64,000 nucleotides of DNA from UBA1660 sp964462035 (GCA_964462035.1 CAYXAP010000044.1:11012-75011); one strand, 5' to 3'; counted from the stretch's first letter, positions 45,292 to 54,414 are shown. Translations and numbers: made by a program. The notes: generated from the sequence alone by a model not told the origin.

Positions 45292-45938
45292 GAACGCTCC
45301 TCGGAGCGCTGACCGTCGCTCTGCTGAGTCACGCCAGCGCGAGCGCGCAGCTCGATCTTCGCGTTCCCCTCTCCACCGAGCTCGAGTCCGCCGAGTCGGA
45401 GGCGCGCACCGACCCCGACGCTCTCCGCCGCGTCCGTTCCGCCAACGCCGCCCAGTACCGCCGCGAGGGCTGGTGGCTCTTCGGCTGGGGCGTCGCCTCC
45501 ACGCTCGCCGGCGGCGTGGTCGCCATCGCTCTCCGTGACGAGCCGGAGTGGCTCTCGTTCGGGCTCACCACCGCTGCCTTCGGTGCGATCGACGCGGGCC
45601 TCGCCGCCGGCATGCTCGACCTCGGCGGCGGTCGTCGCGAGGCCATCGCCGCGGGACGCCTCGGCGATCTCACCGATCCCGACGCCATCCTCGAGGCATC
45701 GATCACCAGCCAGCGGAAGTCCGGGCAGATCTTCGCGCTCAACTTCGGGCTCGACGTCGCCTACATCACGGCTGGGCTGCTGATGTTCTTTCTCGGCCGC
45801 GCCAAGGATCCATCGGAGGGCCTGCTCACCGGCTCCGGCATCGGGATGATCAGCCAGGGGGCGTTCCTGCTCGCGTTCGATCTCGCGGCCTGGATCCACA
45901 CCGCCAAGCGCGCCGAGGCGCTGGAGGCCCTCCGATGA
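45288..45938 (+). CDS. Membrane protein, unknown
   Basis: A 216-residue protein with a signal-like N-terminus (MRTLLGALTVALLSHASASA) and about four hydrophobic helices (for example WWLFGWGVASTLAGGVVAIA and SFGLTTAAFGAIDAGLAAGM). Between them lies a charged segment with SAESEARTDPDALRRVR. I do not recognise the family. The ATG overlaps the dehalogenase stop, and its own stop overlaps the next gene, forming a coupled trio. A role in export or membrane association of the dehalogenase product is speculation. Confidence 0.7.
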   Translation: MRTLLGALTVALLSHASASAQLDLRVPLSTELESAESEARTDPDALRRVRSANAAQYRREGWWLFGWGVASTLAGGVVAIALRDEPEWLSFGLTTAAFGAIDAGLAAGMLDLGGGRREAIAAGRLGDLTDPDAILEASITSQRKSGQIFALNFGLDVAYITAGLLMFFLGRAKDPSEGLLTGSGIGMISQGAFLLAFDLAAWIHTAKRAEALEALR

Positions 45939-46384
45939 GCAAGCTCCTCCGACCCATCACCATGCTGTCGAGCTTCGCGCTCTTCGTCGCGTCGCTCCCC
46001 TTCGACGCCGCCGTCTATGAACGCGTCGCGCACGGCGGCTTCATGATGCTCGCCGTGGGCTGGATGGGGCTGCTCATGCTCCACGTCGGCTGGTGCGCGA
46101 ACCCGATCCTCTTCCTCGCGTGGCTCACCTTCGCGTTCGGCAAGAAGCGCGGCACCCGCATCGTCAGCGTGGTCCTCTTCTCGCTCGCGACCCTCTTCGC
46201 CGCGTCCAGCTACTTCACCCTCGCCAAGCTCGAGATGATCGGTGAGAACGAGGGCGCGCTCGCGGGCGACTTCGACCACTTCGGTCCGGCCATCTTCCTC
46301 TGGACCGCGTCGATCGTCGTCGGGCTCATCGGCTCGATCCTCCGCCTCCGGCAGCTGCCAGAGGGTCCGGTCACTCCATCGTGA
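45935..46384 (+). CDS. Small membrane protein, unknown
   Basis: A 149-residue integral membrane protein with about four transmembrane helices (SFALFVASLPFDAA, GGFMMLAVGWMGLLMLHV, NPILFLAWLTFAFG, IVSVVLFSLATLFAASSYF and a last helix near the end). No family is recognised. Its start overlaps the previous gene by 4 bases. The C-terminus overlaps the convergent nuclease-like lipoprotein gene by 14 bases. It is the third gene of the dehalogenase-led unit. Confidence 0.7.
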   Translation: MSKLLRPITMLSSFALFVASLPFDAAVYERVAHGGFMMLAVGWMGLLMLHVGWCANPILFLAWLTFAFGKKRGTRIVSVVLFSLATLFAASSYFTLAKLEMIGENEGALAGDFDHFGPAIFLWTASIVVGLIGSILRLRQLPEGPVTPS

Positions 46385-47540
46385 GCTCGACCCACATCGG
46401 GTAGTGGTCGGAGGTCTCGACCTCCCGGAGCACGGCGCCGTCGGTCACCGAGAAGCCCTTCGTCCACACGTAGTCGAGCCGCACCCCACGCTGGTGGGTG
46501 GCCTCGGTGTCTCCGAGCGTGTCGAAGGCGTCGGCGAAGCCCGCGGTCCGGAGCACGTCCAGCTCCGGCGCCTGCGGGTACCAGGCGTTGAAGTCGCCGG
46601 CGACGATCTGCGGCCGCTCGCACGCGCTCGCCTGGCTCGCGTCGAGCAGCTCCTTGCTCTGCACCACCCGCAGCTCACCGAGCAGATCGTTGCTCTCGAG
46701 GTGCACCGCCCACACCCGCGTGTGCGTGTTTCCGATCGGGACCTCCGCACCGAGCACCACTCGGCTGCCGAGTCGCGGCTGGCCATCGTTCGCGAACCAG
46801 TCGTACTGCGGCGAGTGACAGAGGAGCGACGCGCCGGTCAGCGGCCGCCGGCTCACGATCGCCTGCCCCGTGTCCCCCCCGACCGTGCGCCCGATGCTGA
46901 GCTCCACGAACTCGATCCCGTAGACGTAGGCTCCCTCGACCGCCTCCGCGAGCATCCGGGCCGCGCGCCGCACGCCATTGCGCGCGGAGCAGCGGTCGAC
47001 CTCGCTGAGCAGCCACACGTCCGCGTCCGCGAGCTCGGGATCCTCGGTGAGGGTCTGCAGCTGGGCGTCGAGGTTGGCCGTGTACTCCATGTTCCAGGCG
47101 ACCAGTTTGAGCGTCGTCGGCCAGGTCTCCGGGAGGACGTCGGGCAGGAACGAACCGGACTCGGAGACCGGGATGGTGGTCGGCGCCGTTCGGGTGTCGG
47201 CGACCGGGAGGCTCATCCCGCTCTCGGGATCCTCTCGGGTCACGTCCGTGATCGTCGGGCAGACGACCATGGTCGAGTCGAGATCCGGCCAGACCCCTTC
47301 GCTGCAGTCCGCGGTTGGCGGCTCGGCATCGGGCGCCACGTCATTCGGCGCGACCTCGCCGCTGCACGACCAGTCGTACTCGTAGACCTCCGGCGGCAGG
47401 CTCGACCCCGGGTGCCCGAGATCGCGCCGCATCCCCGGACCCAGGTCGATGCCGCCGTCCACCACACCGCCGTCCTCCGTCGCGTCGTCGTCACCACAGC
47501 CGAGGGACAGGAAGAGGACCCCGAGAAGCCAAGCCCGCAT
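46371..47540 (-). CDS. Endonuclease/exonuclease/phosphatase-family lipoprotein
   Basis: A 389-residue predicted lipoprotein. The signal ends LFLSLGC (Cys15), followed by GDDD and an Asp/Gly linker. The domain from about residue 145 has the EEP motifs: LKLVAWNMEY, WLLSEVDR, VWAVHLESND, IVAGDFNAWYPQ, RLDYVWTKGF and ETSDHYPMWVEL. These supply the Asn, Glu, Asp and His metal and catalytic residues. Members cut nucleic acids, phospholipids or phosphoesters. A secreted version could scavenge extracellular DNA or act on lipids. It is convergent with the dehalogenase unit. Confidence 0.87.
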   Translation of the reverse strand: MRAWLLGVLFLSLGCGDDDATEDGGVVDGGIDLGPGMRRDLGHPGSSLPPEVYEYDWSCSGEVAPNDVAPDAEPPTADCSEGVWPDLDSTMVVCPTITDVTREDPESGMSLPVADTRTAPTTIPVSESGSFLPDVLPETWPTTLKLVAWNMEYTANLDAQLQTLTEDPELADADVWLLSEVDRCSARNGVRRAARMLAEAVEGAYVYGIEFVELSIGRTVGGDTGQAIVSRRPLTGASLLCHSPQYDWFANDGQPRLGSRVVLGAEVPIGNTHTRVWAVHLESNDLLGELRVVQSKELLDASQASACERPQIVAGDFNAWYPQAPELDVLRTAGFADAFDTLGDTEATHQRGVRLDYVWTKGFSVTDGAVLREVETSDHYPMWVELTME

Positions 47541-47607
47541 GGGCGGAAGCTTCGCTCACCCCGCGGTCGTAGCCAAGGATTGCAGGGAGCAGGCTATCCT
47601 CTCGGCG

Positions 47608-48510
47608 ATGGCTGGCCCCGACGCAGCGCTCCTTTCGGATCTCGACTCGCTCGAGCTCGTGCACGAGACCGGCCCGGAGCACGATGGGGTGCGCCTGCAC
47701 TACGTCAGCGTCGGTCGCGGGCCGCTCGTGGTCTTGCTCCACGGCTTCCCGGAGTACTGGGGCGGCTGGCACGCGCAGATCGTTCGCCTGGTCGAGGCTG
47801 GCTTCCGCGTGGTGGCCCCCGACCTCCGCGGCTACGGCCAGAGCGACAAGCCCGAGCCCGTCGAGGCGTACTACCTCGAGCGTCTGGCCGACGACGTCGG
47901 CGCGCTCCTCGAACACCTCGACGCCGGACCCGCCGTCGTGGTCGGTCACGACTGGGGCGGCGCCGTCGCGTGGATGCACGCCATGCGACACCCGGCGCAG
48001 GTGAAGCGGCTGGCGATCCTCAACATGCCGCACCCCGCGGTGTTCGCGGCCGCATGGAGCACCTTCCGGCAGAAGCTGAAGTCCTTCTACTTCTACTTCT
48101 TCCGCATGCGGACCCTCGCGGCGTTCATGTTCCGGCGCTTCCGCGCGTTCGGTCAGCGCTTCATGCTCTACTTCTTCAGCCGTCGCGCGGCGACGTGGCG
48201 CGCCTTCGACCACTACGGCGACGAAGGGCTCCGCCCGGGCGCGATGAAGGCGATGATGAGCTGGTACACCGCGCTGCTCGCGCGCGACCCGGACACCATG
48301 GTCCAGCTGGTCCGTCCCCTGCGCCTCCCGATCCTCGTGCTCTGGGGCGACGAAGACCCGGCGTTCGGCGAGAAGCTCGCCGACCCTGGTGACCAGGTCG
48401 ACCGCGATCGCCTCGAGGTGCGCTATCTCCGCGGCGCCGGCCACTTCATCCACCTCGAGCGCGCGGACGAGGTCTCCGAAGCTCTCGCCGAGTTCGCGCG
48501 CGACGGCTGA
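47608..48510 (+). CDS. Alpha/beta hydrolase, epoxide hydrolase-like
   Basis: A 300-residue cytoplasmic enzyme. The oxyanion motif HGFPEYWGGW (His46), nucleophile Asp115 in GHDWGG, acid region WGDEDPAFG and catalytic His in LRGAGHFIHLE fit soluble epoxide hydrolases. A cap region with SFYFYFFRMRTLAAFMFRR is rich in aromatic residues. The Asp nucleophile rules out a serine esterase; dehalogenase or fluoroacetate hydrolase relatives remain possible. The ATG at 47608 is preferred because the family core starts soon after. It is followed 26 bases later by recD. Confidence 0.87.
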   Translation: MAGPDAALLSDLDSLELVHETGPEHDGVRLHYVSVGRGPLVVLLHGFPEYWGGWHAQIVRLVEAGFRVVAPDLRGYGQSDKPEPVEAYYLERLADDVGALLEHLDAGPAVVVGHDWGGAVAWMHAMRHPAQVKRLAILNMPHPAVFAAAWSTFRQKLKSFYFYFFRMRTLAAFMFRRFRAFGQRFMLYFFSRRAATWRAFDHYGDEGLRPGAMKAMMSWYTALLARDPDTMVQLVRPLRLPILVLWGDEDPAFGEKLADPGDQVDRDRLEVRYLRGAGHFIHLERADEVSEALAEFARDG

Positions 48511-48536
48511 CCACACCCAGCTGGTACAACCGAGTC

Positions 48537-50408
48537 ATGCCCACCGAGGCCCCGCCATTGCCCGTGCTGCGTTCGCTCGCGCTCACGACCCGAGCGCTTG
48601 AGCTGGAGCTCGACCCGGCCGACCTGCACCTCGGCGTGGAGCTCGGGGCGCTGGTCGCCGAGGCGGACCGTGAGGCGTTGGTGGGCCTGGTGACCGCGCT
48701 GCGGCTCGCCGAGCGGGAGGGCTCGTCGCGCCTCCCGCTCACCGGCGCCGACTTCGACCGGTTCGCCGATCCGCTCGCGCTCGAGCCGAACACCCGTGCG
48801 CTCGCCTCGGCCCTCGCCGCGGACCCGGAGCGGCTCGCGCCCGTGACCGGCGATCCGAGCGCGTTTCGCCCGCTTCTGGTCGCCGAGGGGTGCCTCTATC
48901 CCCAGCGGATGCACGCCCTCGAGGTGCGCCTCGGACAGCGCCTGGCCGAACGCGCCCGAGCGCCGGGCGTCGACGCTGCGCGGGTCGACGCTGCACTCAC
49001 CGCCGTCCTCGCGCGACCGCCGATCCTCGCCGGCCGGCCGATGCTCCTCTCCGAAGAGCAGCAAGGGGCCGTGCGCGCGGCCTGCACCCGTGGCTTCACG
49101 CTGGTCACCGGCGGTCCGGGAACCGGCAAGACCTCGATCCTGGTGTCCATCCTTCGCACCCTGGTTCGCGTCGGCGTGGACCCGGCGTCGATCGCGCTGG
49201 CTGCCCCGACCGGCAAGGCCGCCGATCGCATGCGTGGTGCCACCGAGATCGCGCTCGGTCGCATCGCCGATCGCACCCCCGAGGACGAGGCGCTGCTCGC
49301 GTCGCTGCCAGGTGCCCAGACCCTCCACCGCCTGCTCGGTTTCTCACCCCGCGACGAGAGCTTTCGACACCACGAGGACGACCCGGTCGCCGCATCGGTC
49401 GTGGTCGTCGACGAGAGCTCGATGATCGATCTCGGCCTCGCGGACCGCCTGGCCCGCGCGCTCCCCGAGGGTGCCCAGCTCATCCTGGTCGGCGACGCCC
49501 ACCAGCTGCCCTCGGTCGAAGCCGGCGCGGTCTTTCGCGATCTCTGCGCCGCCGCCGAAGGCGTGGGCGCCGCGGTCGAGCTGACCCACAGCTACCGCAT
49601 GGACGCCGGCGACCCCGACGGACGCGCCGTGCTGGAAGCTGCGCGCGCGGTCGATCGCGGCGACACGGCCACCTTGCTCGCGGTGCCGACCAAGGGCGCC
49701 GCGGAGCTGACCTTCGCCGGCTTCGAACGCGCCGGCGCGACCGAGCTCGAACCCTTCCTCGAGCGCTGGTGGGAGCGTTTCGCGGCGCCGCTCCTGGTCG
49801 GCGCCGAGGCGCCTCTCGAGGCCGAGCGTGGGCGGCTCCTCGGCGAGTCGGAAGCGGCGGCCATCGCGCGCTTCGACCGCATGGAGCAAGCCCGGCTGCT
49901 CTCGCCGACCCGCGCGCGTCGGCAGGGCGTGACCGCCCTCAACGAGGCGCTCCACGCTCGAGCGGCCGCCGAGCGCGGCCTCGAAGGGGGGCGCGTTCTC
50001 GCGTTCGGCGAGCCGCTGCTGGTCACTCGCAACGACTACGAGCGGAACCTCTTCAACGGCGACCAGGGGCTCGTGCTCCCGGTGCGTACCGAGCGTGGCG
50101 TTCGTCCTTCGGCGGTCTTCCGTACTCGCGATGGCGTGACCGCCTACCCGCTCGATGCGGTCCGTTCGCTCACCGAGCTCGCGTGGGCGGTCACCGTCCA
50201 CAAGGCCCAGGGCTCGGAGTACGACGTCGTCGCGTTGGTGCTGCCGGCCGAGCCCATGCCGCTGACGACCCGCGAGCTCGTCTACACCGCGCTGACCCGA
50301 GCGCGCAGCGGTGCGCTGGTCCTCGGCTCGGCCGCCGTGCTCCGCGTGGCGGTGGAGAGCCGCGCCGAGCGCTTCAGCGGTCTCGAAGCCCGCTTCAGCG
50401 GCGGCTGA
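48537..50408 (+). CDS. recD: Exodeoxyribonuclease V alpha subunit / RecD-type helicase
   Basis: A 623-residue superfamily 1B helicase. Walker A is GGPGTGKT (residues 192-199). Walker B follows as VVVVDESSMIDL, then the GDAHQLPSVEAGAVF motif, the SYRMD motif and the C-terminal TVHKAQGSEYDVVALVLP motif. The N-terminal 190 residues match RecD rather than the longer RecD2 pattern. RecD normally works with RecB and RecC in double-strand-break processing, but neither is adjacent here; they may be elsewhere. It follows the epoxide-hydrolase-like gene on the same strand. Confidence 0.92.
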   Translation: MPTEAPPLPVLRSLALTTRALELELDPADLHLGVELGALVAEADREALVGLVTALRLAEREGSSRLPLTGADFDRFADPLALEPNTRALASALAADPERLAPVTGDPSAFRPLLVAEGCLYPQRMHALEVRLGQRLAERARAPGVDAARVDAALTAVLARPPILAGRPMLLSEEQQGAVRAACTRGFTLVTGGPGTGKTSILVSILRTLVRVGVDPASIALAAPTGKAADRMRGATEIALGRIADRTPEDEALLASLPGAQTLHRLLGFSPRDESFRHHEDDPVAASVVVVDESSMIDLGLADRLARALPEGAQLILVGDAHQLPSVEAGAVFRDLCAAAEGVGAAVELTHSYRMDAGDPDGRAVLEAARAVDRGDTATLLAVPTKGAAELTFAGFERAGATELEPFLERWWERFAAPLLVGAEAPLEAERGRLLGESEAAAIARFDRMEQARLLSPTRARRQGVTALNEALHARAAAERGLEGGRVLAFGEPLLVTRNDYERNLFNGDQGLVLPVRTERGVRPSAVFRTRDGVTAYPLDAVRSLTELAWAVTVHKAQGSEYDVVALVLPAEPMPLTTRELVYTALTRARSGALVLGSAAVLRVAVESRAERFSGLEARFSGG

Positions 50409-50439
50409 CCCGCAAGCCCTCGTATCGAGCTCCTGCCTC

Positions 50440-50625
50440 TCAGGTCGAGCCGTCCACCGCTCGATGGCCCGGGCACTCCCAGACGGGCAGCGGCGGGTAC
50501 TTCGGCAGCATCCCCAACCGCACCATCGGCGACCGGCAGAGCCAGAACGTCGACCCCTTCGCGCTCACCACCGTCTTGGCGTGAGCACACGTCGCGCAGA
50601 GTCCGACCGAGTCCCGTCGATGCAC
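50440..50625 (-). CDS. Small CxxCxH protein downstream of hemC
   Basis: A 61-residue protein that I recognise only as a small conserved type seen in several phyla. It has CATCAHA near the N-terminus, then AKGSTFWLCRSP, and ends KYPPLPVWECPGHR, giving four cysteines and two histidines that could bind zinc. The start is a GTG (50625) with GGGAGG directly before it; no ATG is available. It lies 32 bases downstream of hemC on the same strand and may be co-transcribed. Function is unknown. Confidence 0.7.
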   Translation of the reverse strand: MHRRDSVGLCATCAHAKTVVSAKGSTFWLCRSPMVRLGMLPKYPPLPVWECPGHRAVDGST

Positions 50626-50657
50626 CCTCCCGCGATACCGCGTGCCGCCTTCGCTCG

Positions 50658-51650
50658 CTAGCTCTGCGTCTTCTCGCGCTGGAGGATCGTCGCCTCCGCC
50701 TGGCGCATCAGGTCCCGCGCGCCGCGGGCGATCAGCCCCTCGGCGACTTCGAGGCCGGCCTTCTTCGCCTCCGCGATCTTCCCTTCGTGGTCGCGACTGT
50801 CGAAGAAGACATCGCAGCTCGCGGTGAGGATCTTGGTCCCGTCGATGTCGCCGACCATGCCGCGCATCCGGAGCCGGTGGCCGTCGTCGAGGAGCTGCGC
50901 GTGGCCGGCGATGGGCACGCGGCAGCTGCCTTCGAGCGCCTCGAGCATCGCTCGTTCGGCCTCGGTCACCAGTCGCGTCGGCGCGTGTTCGAGACACGTC
51001 ACCAGCTCGAGGATCGCCGGGTCGCTGACCGAGCCCTCGATCGCCAGCGTGCCCTGACCCACGGCGGGCAAGCAGGTCTCCGCTCCGAGGAGCTGGTGCT
51101 TCCAATCCTTCAGGTAACCGAGCCGCTTCATGCCCGCCGCGGCGAGCACGATCGCGTCGTACTGACCCTCGTCCAGCTTCCGAAGCCGGGTCTCCACGTT
51201 CCCGCGCAGCGTCACATAGGCCAGGTCCGGGCGGTGGGCGCCGAGCTGCGCGGCGCGGCGCAGACTGGTCGTGCCGACGCGCGCGCCGGCGGTCAGCCCC
51301 ATCAGCTCGGTGCCGTCCTTGGTGATGAGGACGTCACGCGGATCGCTCCGCTCCGGGTAGGCGATCATGCCGAGCCCTTCGGCGGGCTCCTGATCGCCGG
51401 GGACGTCCTTGAGCGAGTGCACCGCCAGGTCGGCGTCGCCCTCGGCCACGAGGCGCTCGACCTCGCTCACGAAGAGCGCCTTGCCGCCCACCGTGTAGAG
51501 CGGCTTGTCCTGGACCCGATCGCCCCGGGTGACCACCTCGACCTCTTCCACCTCGAGACCGGGGTGGGCCGCCTTCAGCTTCGCCGCCACGTGGCGCGTC
51601 TGCCAGAGCGCGAGGTTGCTGGCGCGAGTCGCGATTCGGACCTTCTTCAT
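50658..51650 (-). CDS. hemC: Porphobilinogen deaminase (hydroxymethylbilane synthase)
   Basis: A 330-residue enzyme that joins four porphobilinogens into hydroxymethylbilane for haem synthesis. The start KVRIATRASNLALWQ and the DLAVHSLKDVPG segment are typical, the LRGNVETRLRKLDEGQYDAIVLAAAGM block is intact, and the cofactor-binding cysteine is Cys243 in GSCRVPIAGHA. It is cytoplasmic. It lies downstream of hemA and the HemX-like gene in one minus-strand cluster, an order recalling the Bacillus hemAXC genes. Confidence 0.97.
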   Translation of the reverse strand: MKKVRIATRASNLALWQTRHVAAKLKAAHPGLEVEEVEVVTRGDRVQDKPLYTVGGKALFVSEVERLVAEGDADLAVHSLKDVPGDQEPAEGLGMIAYPERSDPRDVLITKDGTELMGLTAGARVGTTSLRRAAQLGAHRPDLAYVTLRGNVETRLRKLDEGQYDAIVLAAAGMKRLGYLKDWKHQLLGAETCLPAVGQGTLAIEGSVSDPAILELVTCLEHAPTRLVTEAERAMLEALEGSCRVPIAGHAQLLDDGHRLRMRGMVGDIDGTKILTASCDVFFDSRDHEGKIAEAKKAGLEVAEGLIARGARDLMRQAEATILQREKTQS

Positions 51651-51694
51651 GGGGCGGGAGCCTAACTCATTCGCCGCCCGGGTCGCGTGCGAGC

Positions 51695-53026
51695 TCAGCT
51701 TTCGTCCGGAACCAACTTGCCGGACCCGGGCGCTCGCTCCGGAGCCGGCGGATACTCCGAGGGCTTCTCGAGGTCGAAGAGCGCTCGGGTCGCGGCGATC
51801 ATCGCGGCATTCTCCGGATCGCCGGCGGACTTCTTCAACGCCGCGAGTGGCTGGTGGAGGATCTTCTTCACGACCGCGTCGCCCATTCGCTCGAGCGCCT
51901 GCCGGTCCTTGTCGTTCAGGTCCATCTTCTTCGCGGAGCGCGCGATCTCTCCGTGCACCACTTCGGCGAAGCGCTCGCGGAGCGCCACGATCGTCGGCGT
52001 CAGGTCCAGGGTCCGGCGCCATGCCTCGATCTCCGCGACCTCGATGTCGACGATCCGCTCCGCGGCCAAGGCCGCCTGCCGGCGTTGGGCGAGGTTCTCC
52101 TGCGCGACCTCCTGCAGGTCGTCGACGTCGAAGAGGAAGACGCTCTGCATCGAGCCGACGCGCGGGTCCACGTCGCGGGGCACGGCGATGTCGATCAGGA
52201 AGATCGGACGATGGCGCCGACCGCGGAGCACGTCCTTCATCAGCTCGGTGGTGAGCACGAAGCGGTCGCTGCTGGTCGAGCTGATCACGACGTCCGCCTG
52301 GACCATCTCGCTCGCGAGCTGCTCGTAGCCACGCGGCTCGCCGCCGCACTCGGCCGCCACCTTGCGCGCCTTCTCCGGGGACCGGTTCACCACGCGGAGC
52401 ACCGCGCCCGTGTTGGCCAGGCTCCGCGCGGCGGCTTCGCCCATCTCGCCGGCGCCGAGCAGCAGGACCTTCCGGCCCTTGAGCTCGCCGAAGATCTTCT
52501 TCGCCAGCTGGCTGGCGATGGAGCTGACGCTGACCGTACCTTCGGCGATGCCGGTCTCGGTCCGGACCCGCTTGGCGACCGCGAACGAGCGACTGAAGCA
52601 ACGCCCGAGCAGGCTGCCCATCGTGCCGGCGGCCTTCGCGGCGTCGAACGCTTCCTTCACCTGGCCGAGGATCTGCGGCTCGCCGACCACCATCGAGTCC
52701 AGGCTCGACGCGACGCGAAAGAGGTGACGGATCGCCGCCTCGCCGCCGTGGATGTAGAGCGACGCTTCCAGGCTCGCGCGCTCCTCGTCCGAGAGGTGCG
52801 CCTCGAGCAGCGCACGGGCGCGTTGCTCGGCCGAGAGGGTGTCGTCGGTGGTCGCGTAGAGCTCCACTCGGTTGCAGGTGCTGATCACCACGCCCTCGCC
52901 GGCGACTCCCTCGCTCCAGCGCTTGAGCAGCTCCTCTCGCGCCTCGCCATCGACGGCGAGCTTCTCGCGCAGCTCGAGCGGCGCCGTGTGGTGCGAGAGC
53001 CCGACGAGGACCAGGTCCTTCGCCAT
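51695..53026 (-). CDS. hemA: Glutamyl-tRNA reductase
   Basis: A 443-residue enzyme reducing glutamyl-tRNA to glutamate-1-semialdehyde, the first committed step of C5-pathway haem synthesis. The catalytic Cys51 is in VISTCNRVELYA, SSLDSMVVGEPQILGQVK follows, and the NADPH-binding loop is VLLLGAGEMGEAAA. The C-terminal dimerisation helices are present. Its start codon shares a base with the stop of the HemX-like gene. Haem-dependent proteolytic control is known in some bacteria but nothing here shows it. Confidence 0.97.
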   Translation of the reverse strand: MAKDLVLVGLSHHTAPLELREKLAVDGEAREELLKRWSEGVAGEGVVISTCNRVELYATTDDTLSAEQRARALLEAHLSDEERASLEASLYIHGGEAAIRHLFRVASSLDSMVVGEPQILGQVKEAFDAAKAAGTMGSLLGRCFSRSFAVAKRVRTETGIAEGTVSVSSIASQLAKKIFGELKGRKVLLLGAGEMGEAAARSLANTGAVLRVVNRSPEKARKVAAECGGEPRGYEQLASEMVQADVVISSTSSDRFVLTTELMKDVLRGRRHRPIFLIDIAVPRDVDPRVGSMQSVFLFDVDDLQEVAQENLAQRRQAALAAERIVDIEVAEIEAWRRTLDLTPTIVALRERFAEVVHGEIARSAKKMDLNDKDRQALERMGDAVVKKILHQPLAALKKSAGDPENAAMIAATRALFDLEKPSEYPPAPERAPGSGKLVPDES

Positions 53027-53832
53027 CAGGAGACCCCCGTGTCGCGCACGACGTAGCCGACGAGGACGCCGAGCGCGCAGAGGAAGCCCATGATGGTGCC
53101 GATGGCGGCGCGGCGACCGCGCCAGCCGGCGGCGATCCGGAGCAGGAGGACTCCGGCGAAGAGCACCCAAGCCGCCAGCGCGAAGCCGTGCATCGGGGAG
53201 ATGTCGAAGCTCTCGACCGGGTCGACCCAGAACACACCGGTCACGATGCCGATGGTCAGGAGTGGGAAGCCGAAGGACACCGATCGGAGTCCGAAGCTGT
53301 CGAGCACGTCGAGCGGCGGCAAGCGCTGGAAGATCCCGCCGAGCTTCTTCCGTCGGAGCATGCGCTCCTGGATGACGTAGGCGGTCGCCGCGCCGAACGC
53401 GAGCGCGAAGGCGACGATACCGAGGGCGTTGACGCCGATGTGAACCGGCAGCAGCGCCGAGCGCACCGAGGTCGGGACGGCGTCGACGCTTCGTCCGACG
53501 CCCGCGCCCATCAGGAAGAGCAGGGCGACCGGGGTCAGGAAGGCGCCGAGGATGTCGATGCCCTTGCCCCGCAGCCGGGCGAGCAGGAACGCCAGCACGA
53601 TCCCGAGCGAGAGGAAGGTGAGAGTCTGCGCGATGCCCTGCATCGGGGTCGTGTGCCCGAGGGTGTCCACCGCCAGGTAGGCGATGTGGAGCGTCGCGGC
53701 CGTCATGAGCACCGGCGCGGCGAAGCGCCCAGACCCCTCGGCCCCGCGGACCAGGGAGACCAGATAGAGCGCCGCGGCGAGCGTGTAGGCGATCGCCGTT
53801 CCGAGGAAGAGTGCGCCGACCCAGGTGGCCAT
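53026..53832 (-). CDS. HemX/CcsA-like cytochrome c assembly membrane protein
   Basis: A 268-residue protein with about eight transmembrane helices, matching the CcsA/HemX family, which handles haem in the membrane or affects HemA levels. Helices include LFLGTAIAYTLAAALYLVSLV, TLTFLSLGIVLAFLL and PLLTIGIVTGVFWV. Histidines in SALLPVHIGVNALG and ISPMHGFALAAW could contact haem. The gene's stop overlaps the hemA start, an arrangement like Bacillus hemX beside hemA. The gene symbol is left open because HemX and CcsA roles differ. Confidence 0.85.
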   Translation of the reverse strand: MATWVGALFLGTAIAYTLAAALYLVSLVRGAEGSGRFAAPVLMTAATLHIAYLAVDTLGHTTPMQGIAQTLTFLSLGIVLAFLLARLRGKGIDILGAFLTPVALLFLMGAGVGRSVDAVPTSVRSALLPVHIGVNALGIVAFALAFGAATAYVIQERMLRRKKLGGIFQRLPPLDVLDSFGLRSVSFGFPLLTIGIVTGVFWVDPVESFDISPMHGFALAAWVLFAGVLLLRIAAGWRGRRAAIGTIMGFLCALGVLVGYVVRDTGVS

Positions 53833-53839
53833 CTCGCCC

Positions 53840-54265
53840 TCAGCCCTTGCCGGGCAGCTGGTCCAGGAAGAACTGCGCCAGCAGGTCGATCTCGGTGGAC
53901 TCGGCCTTCTCGCCGAGCGCGGCCCCCATCGCGGAGGCCATGTCGGTCCCCGAGCCATCGGCGGCGGGCTCCACCGGCTCGCCGAGGAATCCCTCGACGA
54001 CCGTGTAGGCGTTGTCGCCCAGGAGCACGGAGTCCGAGACGTGCTCACCGCCCAGCTGGGAGAGGGTCTCGAGATCCTTCACCCGGCCGATCAGCTCGTG
54101 GGGATCGCCCTCACCGGTGAGCTCTTCGGTGAAACAGACCGCGCTGAGCAGCTTGAAGCGCTGGTTCCCGTCCAGCGTCATCACGTCGCCTTCGACCGAC
54201 ACCTGCTCCTCGACCATCCAGCGGTCGAGCACGTCCTGCGATACGAAGAGGCGGTGGGCGTTCAT
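53840..54265 (-). CDS. Conserved protein of unknown function upstream of HemX-like gene
   Basis: A 141-residue soluble, acidic protein. It starts MNAHRLFVSQDVLDRWMVEEQVSVEGDVMTL and has an IGRVKDLETLSQLGGEH segment and a C-terminal helix IDLLAQFFLDQLPGKG. I do not recognise a domain. It lies only 7 bases upstream of the HemX-like gene, so it heads the haem cluster transcript. A link with haem regulation is guessed from position alone. Confidence 0.65.
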   Translation of the reverse strand: MNAHRLFVSQDVLDRWMVEEQVSVEGDVMTLDGNQRFKLLSAVCFTEELTGEGDPHELIGRVKDLETLSQLGGEHVSDSVLLGDNAYTVVEGFLGEPVEPAADGSGTDMASAMGAALGEKAESTEIDLLAQFFLDQLPGKG

Positions 54266-54414
54266 GGTCAGGTGTCTGAAATCGTTGGGGGTTCACCAGC
54301 TGCCGGCCATGGATCGAAGAGCCCCGGCGGCAGGCGCCGAGGATACCACGCAGACCCCGCCCGCGCAGCCGACGCGACCGACCCCCGTTGGGTCTCAGGA
54401 GTAACTACGGCCCG

